A stretch of 64,000 bases of DNA from AG-430-B22 sp964001285 (lineage in GTDB: Bacteria > Pseudomonadota > Alphaproteobacteria > MED-G09), in NCBI GenBank assembly GCA_964001285.1, contig CAXFAF010000001.1, forward strand, positions 58,939 through 122,938, written 5' to 3'. Each line of letters begins with the position of its first letter. Within the stretch, counting starts at the first letter, position 1. The notes beneath the pieces were generated by a model. That model was not told the origin of the DNA, searched no databases, and saw nothing but the letters and a program-made list of their open reading frames with translations. Below are positions 1 to 9,248 of this stretch, piece by piece. A program made the translations under genes and the position numbers.

Positions 1-462
1 GAAATTGAGATTGCTGATTTTTTTGAAGATATTGCTAAAGGAAGAGACCCAAAAATTACTGCCAATTGGGTAACTGGAGAGTTTTTTGCGGCTATGAATA
101 AAAATGGATTTAGTGTTCAAGATAGCCCAATTAGTAAAAATAATTTTTCAAAGTTAATTCAGTTAATTGAAGAAAATGTCATCTCAACTAGAATTGCAAA
201 AGATGTTTTTGAGCTAATGTTAAATAACGATGAAAATCCTGAGGATATAGTAGAGAGAGAAGGTATGAAACAAGTTTCAGATACTGGAGAGCTTGAATCA
301 ATAATTGACAATATTATCCAAAACAACCCTGATCAGGTAATAGCTGTTAAAGAAAAACCGAAGCTAATGGGTTGGTTTGTAGGTCAGGTTATGAAAGAGA
401 CTAATGGGAAAGCAAACCCAAAACTTGTTAATGAACTTTTAAATAGTAAACTAAATGTATAA
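1..462 (+). CDS. gatB: Asp/Glu-tRNA amidotransferase subunit B, C-terminal part (partial)
   Basis: The frame is open from the left edge of the window, so only about the last 153 residues of GatB are present. GatB belongs to the GatCAB complex, which converts Glu-tRNA(Gln) and Asp-tRNA(Asn) to the amidated forms in the cytoplasm. What is visible is the helical tail and the YqeY-like C-terminal domain, with the typical ending PKLMGWFVGQVMKETNGKAN followed by PKLVNELL. The stop comes 20 bases before the next gene. The catalytic kinase-like domain lies outside the window, so completeness cannot be judged. Family assignment is from the recognisable tail and is quite secure. Confidence 0.9.
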   Translation, partial: EIEIADFFEDIAKGRDPKITANWVTGEFFAAMNKNGFSVQDSPISKNNFSKLIQLIEENVISTRIAKDVFELMLNNDENPEDIVEREGMKQVSDTGELESIIDNIIQNNPDQVIAVKEKPKLMGWFVGQVMKETNGKANPKLVNELLNSKLNV

Positions 463-482
463 AATTAGAAAAAGAGGAGATT

Positions 483-1226
483 ATGTCAAAGAAACCAATT
501 GAATTATATTTTGCAGATACACCTAACGGATGGAAAATATCAATAATGCTAGAAGAGTGCAAAATCCCATATAAGATAGTGTCTGTAAATATTGGGAAAG
601 GAGAGCAATTTAAGCCCTCTTTTTTAAAAATATCACCTAATAATAGAATACCGGCAATAGTTGATCCTAATGGACCAGGTGGCAAGCCTATTTCTGTTTT
701 TGAGTCTGGAGCAATTCTCCAATATCTTGGAAGGAAATCAGGTAAATTTTATCCTAAAAATGAAAGAGAAAGGTCAAATGTAGATCAGTGGCTTTTTTGG
801 CAGATGGGTGGATTAGGTCCTATGGCAGGTCAAGCCCATCATTTTAGAATGTATGCACCTCAATTTACTAAGGAAAAATTAAATTATTCTGTCAAAAGGT
901 ATACTAATGAAGTTAATAGGTTGTATGGCGTCATGAACAAGCAATTAAGAAAGAACGAATATTTGGCTGGAAGATATTCAATTGCTGATATGGCCTGCTG
1001 GGGTTGGGTTTTACCTTCTAAAATTTCTAAGAAAATGCAAGGTCAAAAATTAAAAGATTTTCCTTATTTATTTAAATGGTTTGAAAAAGTTGGATCTCGT
1101 CCTGCCGTTCAAAAGGGGCTTGATGTTGGAAAGATAATGAGAAATCTACAAAACGCTGGTTTAGCAGATAAAAGCAAAGAGGCAAAAAAAGCTAGATCTG
1201 TTCTATTTAATCAAAAAGCTAGATAA
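483..1226 (+). CDS. Glutathione S-transferase family protein, YfcG/YghU-like
   Basis: The 247-residue protein has an N-terminal thioredoxin fold (about residues 6-90) with TPNG at 13-16, the cis-proline context RIPAI near 56-60 and the glutathione-binding ESGAI motif at 74-78, followed by an all-helical C-terminal domain. YfcG and YghU enzymes of this type act as cytoplasmic disulfide-bond reductases that use glutathione. The TPN pattern near the N terminus matches that subgroup better than classical conjugating transferases. An AAGAGGAG ribosome-binding site lies just upstream of the ATG. It follows gatB by 20 bases and precedes tesB, so co-transcription is likely. The exact physiological substrate is unknown. 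Confidence 0.85.
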   Translation: MSKKPIELYFADTPNGWKISIMLEECKIPYKIVSVNIGKGEQFKPSFLKISPNNRIPAIVDPNGPGGKPISVFESGAILQYLGRKSGKFYPKNERERSNVDQWLFWQMGGLGPMAGQAHHFRMYAPQFTKEKLNYSVKRYTNEVNRLYGVMNKQLRKNEYLAGRYSIADMACWGWVLPSKISKKMQGQKLKDFPYLFKWFEKVGSRPAVQKGLDVGKIMRNLQNAGLADKSKEAKKARSVLFNQKAR

Positions 1227-1243
1227 TTTGAGGTTAGTTAATA

Positions 1244-2104
1244 ATGAATGAAAAACTAGAAGATTTAATTAACCTTCTTGATATTGAGAGAATAGAAGTT
1301 AATCTTTTTAGAGGTCATAGTCCAAGTGATCGCTGGCAAAGAGTTTATGGGGGTCAGGTTATAGGACAAGCTTTGGTAGCTGCCAATAGAACCGTTAAGG
1401 ATAGAATTTGTCACTCATTACATGGATATTTCTTAAGACCTGGAGATCCAAAGGTTCCAATTCTTTATGAGGTTGATAGATCGAGAGATGGAAGATCTTT
1501 TACTTCTAGAAGAGTTGTTGCAATTCAACATGGAAAACAAATATTTCACTTGGCCGCATCCTTTCAAAACCAAGAAGATGGTCTAAACCATCAGGACTTG
1601 ATGCCAGAAGTAGAGAATCCTGAGAACTTAATTACAGAAGATGAATTAAGAAAAAAAATATCAGACAGTCTTCCAGAGGAGTATAGGGATTCTTTCAAAA
1701 AAGAATGGCCTGTAGAAGTTAGGCCAATTGACCCAATTGATTTATTAGATCCAAAACCAAAAGAAGCAAAACAATTTGTATGGTTTAGAGCAAGATCAAA
1801 ATTACCAAAGGATGTTTCACTACAACAATGTGTTCTTGCTTATATGTCTGATATGACTCTCTTAGATACTTGTACCAATCCTCATGGTATTAACTTTATG
1901 AATCCTAATCTTCATTCTGCAAGTCTCGACCATGCAATGTGGTTTCATAGACCCTTTAAAGCTGATGAGTGGTTATTATACCAACAAGATAGTCCATCGG
2001 CGTCTGGGGCAAGGGGGTTTAATAGAGGCTCTATATTTGATACTGATGGCAAGCTTATTGCTTCAGTAGCGCAGGAAGGGTTAATAAGGGTAGTTAAGGG
2101 TTAG
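1244..2104 (+). CDS. tesB: Acyl-CoA thioesterase II
   Basis: This 286-residue protein hydrolyses acyl-CoA esters to free fatty acid and CoA. It has the tandem hot-dog architecture of TesB: motif YGGQVIGQAL at 35-44 and SLHGYFLRPGD at 58-68 in the first half. Putative catalytic residues by analogy with E. coli TesB are Asp203 (YMSDMTLL), Ser227 in SLDHAMWFHRPF where E. coli has Thr228, and Gln277 in AQEGLIR. Length equals the family norm. The gene runs convergently into mutB and the two coding regions overlap by 11 bases. It may recycle CoA during fatty acid or propionate metabolism; that link is inference. Confidence 0.92.
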   Translation: MNEKLEDLINLLDIERIEVNLFRGHSPSDRWQRVYGGQVIGQALVAANRTVKDRICHSLHGYFLRPGDPKVPILYEVDRSRDGRSFTSRRVVAIQHGKQIFHLAASFQNQEDGLNHQDLMPEVENPENLITEDELRKKISDSLPEEYRDSFKKEWPVEVRPIDPIDLLDPKPKEAKQFVWFRARSKLPKDVSLQQCVLAYMSDMTLLDTCTNPHGINFMNPNLHSASLDHAMWFHRPFKADEWLLYQQDSPSASGARGFNRGSIFDTDGKLIASVAQEGLIRVVKG

Positions 2105-4247
2105 AGTTTTCGATTATCTCTAATATTTCCATAGCAGAATTAACTATATTTGTTCCAGTAGAGAAGATTGCAGTTGCGCCTTTGTCTATGAGTTGTGAAT
2201 AATCTTCTTTAGGAATCACTCCACCCACAATTATATGTATATTATTATTTTCTTGCTTGTCTAATTCCTCTCTTAATTTTGGTATTAAAGTAAGGTGACC
2301 GGCGGCTAATGAAGATGAAGCGATTACATCAATTTCTAATTTTATAGCTTCTGATGCCGCCTCAGAAGGTGTTTGAAATAAAGGACCTACTTCTACATCA
2401 AAACCCATATCAGATAATGCACTTCCTACAACTTTCTGTCCTCTATCGTGACCATCTTGACCTAATTTAGCAATATAGATTTTTGGTTTTCTATTTTCTC
2501 TAATTTCAAAATCTTTAACCCTTTTTCTTACGCTATTTATACTATCTGAATTAAAGTTCTCACCATAAATATCTTTTACAAGATTTATTTTTGCTTTATG
2601 CCTTTTCCATACCTTTTCCATGGCAGTAGATATTTCACCTACTGTTGCTCCCTCTCTAGCAGCATCAATCGCAAGCTCAAGAACATTTCCATTTTCTGAG
2701 GCTCCACTAGTAAGTTTTTCAAGTTTTTTTTCTACATTCTTATTACTCCTAGTATTTTTTATTTCGTTAATTCTTCCAATTTGATTTTGAAGTACCATAG
2801 AGTTATCAACTACCAGATGATCAATTTTTTCTTCTTCATTTGAAGATAATGTAAATTTGTTTATTCCAACTACAGTTCTTTCTCCCGAGTCAATTTTTGC
2901 CTGAATCCTGGTCGAAGATTCTTCAATTCGTATTTTAGGTATACCTTTTTCTAGTGCTTCAGTCATACCGCCTAAATCCTCTATTTCCTTAATATGAATT
3001 AAAGCTTTTTGTGCAAGTTCATGAGTTAATTTTTCTACAAAGTATGAGCCGCCCCATGGATCAATTACATCAGAAGTTCCCGTTTCGTTTTGTAAGAATA
3101 ATTGGGTGTTTCTTGATATTTGTGCAGAAAAGTCTGTTGGCAAGGCTATTGCTTCATCAAAACTATTTGTATGAAGTGATTGTGTATGACCATGAACTGC
3201 AGATAACGCCTCAATGCATGTTCTTGTTATATTATTTAGAGGATCTTGTGCGGTTAAAGACCAGCCAGAGGTTTGTGAATGCGTCCTTAATGCTAAAGAT
3301 CTAGGGTCACTTGGTTTAAAATCCCTTACTAAATTTGCCCATAAAAGCCGTGCCGCTCTTAATTTTGCTATTTCCATAAAATAATCCATTCCTATAGCCC
3401 AGAAAAAGGATAATCTTGGTGCAAAGGCATCTATATCAAGTCCAGCATTAACACCTGCTTTAATATATTCTAAACCATCAGCTAAAGTGTAGGCTAACTC
3501 TAGATCTGCGGAAGCTCCCGCCTCTTGCATATGATATCCAGAAATAGATATAGAGTTAAACTTTGGCATATTTTTTGATGTATATTCAAAAATATCAGAT
3601 ATTATTCTCATTGATGGTTTTGGTGGGTATATGTATGTATTTCTCACCATAAATTCTTTTAAAACATCATTTTGAATCGTTCCTTTTAATTGTTCTGGTT
3701 GAACCCCTTGTTCTTCAGCAGCAACAATATATAACGCCATAATAGGTATAACTGCACCATTCATGGTCATAGAAACAGACATTTTATCTAAAGGAATATC
3801 CTTAAATAAAATTCTCATATCTAAAATTGAATCTATTGCAACACCGGCCATCCCAACATCATCAGAAACTATCGGATTATCAGAGTCATAACCTCTATGT
3901 GTTGCTAAATCGAAAGCGATGGATAGACCCATCTGTCCAGCTTCAAGGTTCCTTTTATAAAAGGCATTGGATTCTTCTGCCGTTGAAAATCCTGCATATT
4001 GTCTAATTGTCCAAGGTTTATTGGCATACATAGTTGGATAAGGACCTCTTACAAATGGATCTATACCAGGAAATGTTTTTTGATGATTAAAATTATCAAT
4101 ATCTTCCTTAGTATAAAAGGATTTCAAAGTTATACCTTCTGGAGTTTCAAGAACATTATCTTTAGCCTTAACATTTTTGTTTTCACTATCGTCACCATAT
4201 GAAAGGTTTAAGTTTTGTATCTCTTTAAATTTATCCATTTTCATCAT
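2094..4247 (-). CDS. mutB: Methylmalonyl-CoA mutase large subunit
   Basis: The 717-residue catalytic subunit interconverts (R)-methylmalonyl-CoA and succinyl-CoA using adenosylcobalamin, feeding propionyl-CoA carbon into the TCA cycle. The N-terminal TIM barrel carries the substrate-channel sequence GPYPTMYANKPWTIRQYAGF. The C-terminal cobalamin domain (about 589-717) shows the base-off signature Asp598-x-His600-x-x-Gly603 in LGQDGHDRG, then SSSLAAGH and VGGVIP. The start overlaps the mutA stop as ATGA, which implies translational coupling. In-frame ATGs also occur 3 and 9 bases further in. Cobalamin dependence means the cell must make or import B12. No mutase chaperone gene (meaB) or epimerase is in the window. 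Confidence 0.96.
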   Translation of the reverse strand: MMKMDKFKEIQNLNLSYGDDSENKNVKAKDNVLETPEGITLKSFYTKEDIDNFNHQKTFPGIDPFVRGPYPTMYANKPWTIRQYAGFSTAEESNAFYKRNLEAGQMGLSIAFDLATHRGYDSDNPIVSDDVGMAGVAIDSILDMRILFKDIPLDKMSVSMTMNGAVIPIMALYIVAAEEQGVQPEQLKGTIQNDVLKEFMVRNTYIYPPKPSMRIISDIFEYTSKNMPKFNSISISGYHMQEAGASADLELAYTLADGLEYIKAGVNAGLDIDAFAPRLSFFWAIGMDYFMEIAKLRAARLLWANLVRDFKPSDPRSLALRTHSQTSGWSLTAQDPLNNITRTCIEALSAVHGHTQSLHTNSFDEAIALPTDFSAQISRNTQLFLQNETGTSDVIDPWGGSYFVEKLTHELAQKALIHIKEIEDLGGMTEALEKGIPKIRIEESSTRIQAKIDSGERTVVGINKFTLSSNEEEKIDHLVVDNSMVLQNQIGRINEIKNTRSNKNVEKKLEKLTSGASENGNVLELAIDAAREGATVGEISTAMEKVWKRHKAKINLVKDIYGENFNSDSINSVRKRVKDFEIRENRKPKIYIAKLGQDGHDRGQKVVGSALSDMGFDVEVGPLFQTPSEAASEAIKLEIDVIASSSLAAGHLTLIPKLREELDKQENNNIHIIVGGVIPKEDYSQLIDKGATAIFSTGTNIVNSAMEILEIIENSNP

Positions 4248-5572
4248 TCCAAATTCTCATAAGGTTTAACATTAATTTCTCTTTTTTCCTTATCGGGAAA
4301 TAAATTTACTCCTATTCTTTTCAAAGTTTCATTTTCTAAATTAATTTTATTTTTTTCCTTATTTTGATTTATTTTTTTTAATAAATCTGTGTCTTTAATA
4401 AATTGAAAGATTCCTTCATTTTTTTCAATTTCCTTTATTAATAACAATGATTTTTCAGAAAGAGTTGCTGTAATATTTTCTATATAATATGACCCTCCTG
4501 AAGGATCTTGAATTTTTCCTATATTTGATTCCTCTTGGAGAATAATATGAGTATTCCTAGTCAGTCTTCTTACAAACTCAGGAGCTTGTCCTATTGGATT
4601 AGTAATATGATAACAAGTTAATCTATCAACATTAGCAATAGCAGCTGCTAAAGAAGCATTTGTAATTCTAAGCTGATTTACCCAAGGACTTTCTTTGTAA
4701 ATCATTTCTTTCGAAGTTTTAGCGGAAATTGAAATTTTTGGCTTAATATTAAAATGATTAATAATATTTTTTAATACTAATCTTGTGGCTCTGATCTTTG
4801 CGATATTTAAGAAAAAGTCTGTATCAAGTGAAACAGTAAAATTCAAAGAGGTTTGATCATCTATTAGATTTTTTTTAATTGAGTCTAAAAAGCTTGAAAC
4901 AATAAGAGAAATTTCCTCAATCAATGTAGCTCCTAATTCATTCCAAATTATTCCATCGTAGGTAATTAGATTTAGCGACTTTTCTTTATTAATTTTAATA
5001 AATTCAACATAGTCCTGATATAAGTCTTGTTCTTTAAATTCTCCCCCTTTTTTTGCTTGAATTGCTATTGGATCAATTTCTAATCCACCAATTGCTTCTT
5101 TCTTATTTTTCTTTTCCCAATCCACTAAAAGGTTCAAAAATGCTGATGCATTTTTTAAAGGTTCTTCAGTATTTCTTAAGAAAATAGGTGCAATAGATAA
5201 ATCTACACCATTAAAAATTATGTCTGCATTTTCTTGAGGGATATAGGAGACTTCAATTGATGATGCGCCTCTTTCTAATTCATTGAGAATTCTTGAATTA
5301 TATAACTGAGCATCATTCGTTGGATCAATAATTGAACAAATGTGCCAAGGTAAATTTTCATCATGGTCTTTTTTAATTCCTCTTGAGTAAGAGAAATTTG
5401 TAATTTTGCTATAATCATTTTCTGTATAAAGAATTTTTTTTTGAATATCTTTGTCATAATCTTTGTAAAGATCTTCGATTGAAATATCTTTTAATGATTT
5501 ATTTGCGATATCCTTCCACTCATCAAGAGAGCGAACATTAGAAATTAAATATTTTTCAAGATTCTTTTCCAT
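4244..5572 (-). CDS. mutA: Methylmalonyl-CoA mutase small subunit, short form
   Basis: This is the non-catalytic partner of MutB in the heterodimer. The 442 residues cover the barrel-like domain, with recognisable stretches DPSGGSYYIENIT and RLTRNTHIILQEES. Classic small subunits (about 620-640 residues, e.g. Propionibacterium) also have a degenerate C-terminal cobalamin-type domain; here the protein stops at KEKREINVKPYENLE, soon after the IGVNLFP segment, so that domain is absent. No frameshift is visible because the next gene begins within the stop codon. It is first in the mutA-mutB pair and is divergent from ccmC across a 110-base gap that probably holds promoters for both directions. 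Confidence 0.9.
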   Translation of the reverse strand: MEKNLEKYLISNVRSLDEWKDIANKSLKDISIEDLYKDYDKDIQKKILYTENDYSKITNFSYSRGIKKDHDENLPWHICSIIDPTNDAQLYNSRILNELERGASSIEVSYIPQENADIIFNGVDLSIAPIFLRNTEEPLKNASAFLNLLVDWEKKNKKEAIGGLEIDPIAIQAKKGGEFKEQDLYQDYVEFIKINKEKSLNLITYDGIIWNELGATLIEEISLIVSSFLDSIKKNLIDDQTSLNFTVSLDTDFFLNIAKIRATRLVLKNIINHFNIKPKISISAKTSKEMIYKESPWVNQLRITNASLAAAIANVDRLTCYHITNPIGQAPEFVRRLTRNTHIILQEESNIGKIQDPSGGSYYIENITATLSEKSLLLIKEIEKNEGIFQFIKDTDLLKKINQNKEKNKINLENETLKRIGVNLFPDKEKREINVKPYENLE

Positions 5573-5682
5573 ATAATTTTATAACAAATTACTTATGATA
5601 ACTGAAAGATAAAGAAAATAATTTCATTTAATACAAATAATTTATATAAAATAACACTTAAACGATTAATAAAGGAGATTTC

Positions 5683-6399
5683 TTGAAGTCGAGTCTTGTA
5701 AATCCTGGAGTTCTAGAGAGGTATATTAAAATTCTTTCCCCATGGGCGGGGTATTTATCTTTATTTTTTTTGTTAATTGGTATTTGGTTTTCATTGTTTC
5801 ATTCACCCCCTGATTATCAGCAGGGTGAAACAGTAAGGATCATGTATGTTCATGTGCCATCTGCATGGATGGCAATGTTTATATATACTGCAATTGCGGT
5901 ATCAAGCTTAATTGGTTTAATCTATGGACATTTAGTAGCCTATATTTTTGCTAAAGCTGCCGCACCAATAGGAGCAATTTTTACTTTAATTTGTCTTGTT
6001 ACTGGGTCTTTATGGGGTAAGCCAATGTGGGGAACCTGGTGGGTTTGGGATGCTAGATTAACATCAGTTTTTATTTTATTTTTCTTTTATGTGGGTTTTA
6101 TTATTTTTTCTAAATCTTTTAATGATCCTTCAAAAGGCGATAAAATTTCATCAGTTTTAGCGCTTGTTGGTTTTATTAATATACCAATAATTAAGTTTTC
6201 AGTAGATTTTTGGACCACTCTTCATCAACCAGCAAGCATTTCTAAACTTGGTTCGCCATCAATTCATAGTGAAATGTTAATACCGCTAATGATTATGTTT
6301 TTATCATTTATGTTATTATTTATTTATATTTTTTCTAAAAGATTTATTGCTGAATTAAACCTAAGACGTTTTGTTGCATATACTTTAAATTCTAAATAG
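5683..6399 (+). CDS. ccmC: Heme exporter / heme-handling protein CcmC
   Basis: CcmC is an inner-membrane protein that presents heme to CcmE in system I cytochrome c maturation. The 238-residue sequence has six predicted membrane segments and the periplasmic tryptophan-rich WWD motif, seen as WGTWWVWDARLTSVFI at about 115-130, with flanking histidines in HVPSAW and TLHQPAS. The start is a TTG, supported by AAAGGAG six bases upstream and by the absence of a well-placed ATG. It is the first gene of the ccmC-D-E-F-A-B run and follows a divergent promoter region shared with mutA. Confidence 0.95.
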   Translation: MKSSLVNPGVLERYIKILSPWAGYLSLFFLLIGIWFSLFHSPPDYQQGETVRIMYVHVPSAWMAMFIYTAIAVSSLIGLIYGHLVAYIFAKAAAPIGAIFTLICLVTGSLWGKPMWGTWWVWDARLTSVFILFFFYVGFIIFSKSFNDPSKGDKISSVLALVGFINIPIIKFSVDFWTTLHQPASISKLGSPSIHSEMLIPLMIMFLSFMLLFIYIFSKRFIAELNLRRFVAYTLNSK

Positions 6400-6413
6400 T
6401 TAATATATGAAGT

Positions 6414-6554
6414 ATGTTAGAAAACTATAATATATTTGTTCTCATAGCTTATTTATTTACTGGATTACTTTTGTTAATACTAGTTATCTTATCTATTAGA
6501 TTTTCTTTAAAAACTAAGAAATTATATAAATCAATTCAAAATAAAGATGATTAA
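6414..6554 (+). CDS. ccmD: Heme exporter protein CcmD
   Basis: This 46-residue ORF begins MLENYNIFVLIAYLFTGLLL and has one membrane helix followed by a lysine-rich cytoplasmic tail ending in SIQNKDD. Size, single helix and position between ccmC and ccmE match CcmD, which stabilises the CcmC-heme-CcmE complex and helps release holo-CcmE. Its end overlaps the ccmE start by 8 bases, so translation is probably coupled. Sequence conservation in this family is low; the call rests mainly on position and topology, but no other product would be expected here. Confidence 0.85.
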   Translation: MLENYNIFVLIAYLFTGLLLLILVILSIRFSLKTKKLYKSIQNKDD

Positions 6555-6987
6555 AAGAAGAAAAAGAGCAACTTTATTAATTATCCTTATTAGTATAACT
6601 GCAGTATCTATTTATTTAATTTTATGGGCTTTAAGGGATAATATTGTTTTTTTCTATTCTCCTACTGAAATATATGAAAAAGTTAGATCAGGTGAAATTA
6701 ACGATCAGTCATTTCTTAGGCTAGGTGGTATGGTTAAAGAATCATCAGTTTTAAGATCTACTGATGGTTCAATTGTATTTACAATTACTGATTTCAGAAG
6801 TGATATTAGGGTTTATTACTTAGGTATAGTGCCGGATCTTTTTCGTGAGGGGCAGGGGGTTATTGCTGAAGGAAGAATAAAAGAAAATTTTCTTTTTAAC
6901 GCTTCTTCTATTTTAGCCAAACACGATGAGAATTATATGCCTCCAGAAGTTAAAGAAATATTGGAAAAGAATAATGTGGAGCGATAA
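6547..6987 (+). CDS. ccmE: Cytochrome c maturation heme chaperone CcmE
   Basis: CcmE is a periplasmic, membrane-anchored heme chaperone that binds heme covalently and passes it to the CcmF/CcmH lyase. The 146-residue protein has an N-terminal basic segment and one anchor helix (about 8-30), then an OB-fold domain. The heme-binding histidine and axial tyrosine are present as His126 and Tyr130 in the motif HDENYMPPE. It overlaps ccmD at the start, and its final TAA shares one base with the ATG of ccmF, consistent with a tightly coupled operon. Confidence 0.95.
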   Translation: MIKRRKRATLLIILISITAVSIYLILWALRDNIVFFYSPTEIYEKVRSGEINDQSFLRLGGMVKESSVLRSTDGSIVFTITDFRSDIRVYYLGIVPDLFREGQGVIAEGRIKENFLFNASSILAKHDENYMPPEVKEILEKNNVER

Positions 6988-9248
6988 TGTTAAGTCAATT
7001 TGGTAATTTTTTTATTGCTTTAGCGCTATCAGCGTCATTTTTACAGACTATATTTTTTTTATTAGGAGATTTTTATAAAAGATTTTCAAATCTTATTTCT
7101 ACTTTAACTATCATTCACTTTATTTCAATTTCCTTTGCGTTTTTTATCCTTATTTATAGTTTTATTGTTTCTGATTTTACTATTCAGAATGTCTGGGAAA
7201 ACAGTCATACTCTTAAACCCATGATTTATAAAATAACAGGATCATGGGGTAGTCATGAAGGGTCCATGCTTCTTTGGTGCTGGGTTATGGCTTTATATGG
7301 ATTTATAATATCCATTAATTATCAATTACTTAATAGCATAACTAAAAGTTTAGTATTAATGTCTCAAGGGATTCTATCTCTAGGATTTACTGTTTATTTA
7401 TTTTTTTTATCAAACCCTCTAAAAGAAAATAAAATTATTGCTGTTGAGGGAAATGGTTTAAATCCATTATTACAGGACCCTGGATTGGCTTTTCATCCAC
7501 CATTTCTTTATCTTGGTTATGTAGGCTTATCAATAGTTTGGTCTTTTGCTCTAGCTGGACTCATAAGAAAATCAATCGATCAGGAATGGGCAAAAAACCT
7601 AAGAGCATGGGCGTTAATTTCTTGGATTTTCTTAACTATAGGGATAGCGTTGGGATCTTGGTGGGCTTATTATGAACTAGGATGGGGGGGATATTGGTTT
7701 TGGGATCCTGTCGAAAATGTTTCATTGATACCTTGGATTATTTCAACTGCGCTCCTGCATAATTTACTAGCATTAGAAAAAAAACATATACTGATAAATT
7801 GGAGCGTTCTCTTATCATTTCTTGGCTTTATTTTATCAATTATAGGGACTTTTCTTGTCCGTTCAGGATTAATTACCTCTGTTCATGCGTTTGCATCAGA
7901 TCCAACAAGAGGGATTTTTATACTCCTTCTGCTTGCTGTGATCACAATTATAAGTTTATCGGTTTATGCAAAAAACTATAACTTAAAAGAAACAAACTTA
8001 GAGTTGAATTTTTTGAGTAAGGAGGTATTTTTAATAATCAATAACTTATTGTTAACAATTGTTGGTTTTACTGTTTTCTTAGGTACGATATATCCCCTTA
8101 TAATTGAAACATTTACTAACGATAGAATTTCTGTAGGCCCACCATTTTATAATGTTACTGTAATCCCTTTTGCTATATTTTTAGCTTTATTCTCTGCAGT
8201 TGGTCCAGCGCTAGCCTGGCACAAAAATGAATCACTTAATGTTATTAAAGGTTTAATTTTGCCAACATTAATAACTTTATTAGCTTTACTAGTGATATTT
8301 TCTTTAACTTCAAAAGTTTCCCCTTTATTTATAATAGGATTTGTATCTGCGGTATGGTTATTATCTAATTCTATTAAAAATATTATATTTTATAGACTTG
8401 TCGGTCTAAATAATTGGGCTTCATTTTTGGCTCATTCTGGCTTTGCTATCATTATTTTGGGTATTTCGTTTTCAAGCTCTTTTCAGCAAGAATTTGAAGA
8501 TAAGTTAAATACGCAATCTAAAATTAAGTTTTCTGGTTACGAATTAGTTTTTAATGGGATTAGTGAGCAAATAGAGGAAAATTATGTGAGCACTAAAGGT
8601 AACTTTTCTTTAATAAAAAACGGAAACAAAGAAAATCTTTATCCCGAAAAAAGATTTTATCCTATTGAGCAGTCTTTTACTACTGAAGCCGCTATAATAA
8701 ATAATAATTTCTCTCAACTCTATCTAGTTCTAGGAGAAAAAATTGATGAACATTCTTGGGTTATAAGAATTTGGTATAAGCCTATGATAATTTTCATTTG
8801 GTTAGGTGGTTTATTTATGGCTATAGGGGGTTTATTATCTTTTATAAAACGGTTTAAAAAAACATCTATAACTAAAATTTCTCTTATTTTTCTTATCTTC
8901 TTTGCGTCTTCGGCAGTAAATTCTCAAGAGTTAAATCCTGCTTTAGAAAAAAGGATTCACGATATTAATCTTCAAGTAAGGTGTATGGTTTGTCAAAGCC
9001 AAACAATTGATGATTCAGATGCACCATTGGCAAAAGATTTGAGGGCATTGGTAAGGCAAAAAGTAATAGAAGGTCAAACCGATGATCAGATATTTGATTA
9101 TTTAAGAAGTAAGTATGGAGATTATATTCTAATGAAACCTCGCTTAAAAATGAATACATTTTTTCTTTGGTTTTCTCCAATAGTAATATTAATAATTGGT
9201 TTATTAGTCATCTTTAAGTTTTTTAATATTAGATTTAGATCGGATTGA
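6987..9248 (+). CDS. ccmF: CcmF-CcmH fusion: cytochrome c heme lyase joined to thiol reductase
   Basis: The 753-residue protein holds two normally separate system I proteins in one frame. Residues 1 to about 630 are CcmF, with a tryptophan-rich heme-handling segment GSWWAYYELGWGGYWFWDP at roughly 222-240 and the usual end RIWYKPMIIFIWLGGL. After a short basic cytoplasmic loop (FIKRFKKTS) comes a hydrophobic helix, SLIFLIFFASSA, that would normally be the CcmH signal, then a periplasmic CcmH domain with the redox motif RCMVCQSQ (Cys666 and Cys669). The predicted topology puts the CcmH part in the periplasm, as needed. No stop or good internal start separates the halves. The thioredoxin gene ccmG, often found between ccmF and ccmH, is missing. 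Confidence 0.93.
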   Translation: MLSQFGNFFIALALSASFLQTIFFLLGDFYKRFSNLISTLTIIHFISISFAFFILIYSFIVSDFTIQNVWENSHTLKPMIYKITGSWGSHEGSMLLWCWVMALYGFIISINYQLLNSITKSLVLMSQGILSLGFTVYLFFLSNPLKENKIIAVEGNGLNPLLQDPGLAFHPPFLYLGYVGLSIVWSFALAGLIRKSIDQEWAKNLRAWALISWIFLTIGIALGSWWAYYELGWGGYWFWDPVENVSLIPWIISTALLHNLLALEKKHILINWSVLLSFLGFILSIIGTFLVRSGLITSVHAFASDPTRGIFILLLLAVITIISLSVYAKNYNLKETNLELNFLSKEVFLIINNLLLTIVGFTVFLGTIYPLIIETFTNDRISVGPPFYNVTVIPFAIFLALFSAVGPALAWHKNESLNVIKGLILPTLITLLALLVIFSLTSKVSPLFIIGFVSAVWLLSNSIKNIIFYRLVGLNNWASFLAHSGFAIIILGISFSSSFQQEFEDKLNTQSKIKFSGYELVFNGISEQIEENYVSTKGNFSLIKNGNKENLYPEKRFYPIEQSFTTEAAIINNNFSQLYLVLGEKIDEHSWVIRIWYKPMIIFIWLGGLFMAIGGLLSFIKRFKKTSITKISLIFLIFFASSAVNSQELNPALEKRIHDINLQVRCMVCQSQTIDDSDAPLAKDLRALVRQKVIEGQTDDQIFDYLRSKYGDYILMKPRLKMNTFFLWFSPIVILIIGLLVIFKFFNIRFRSD

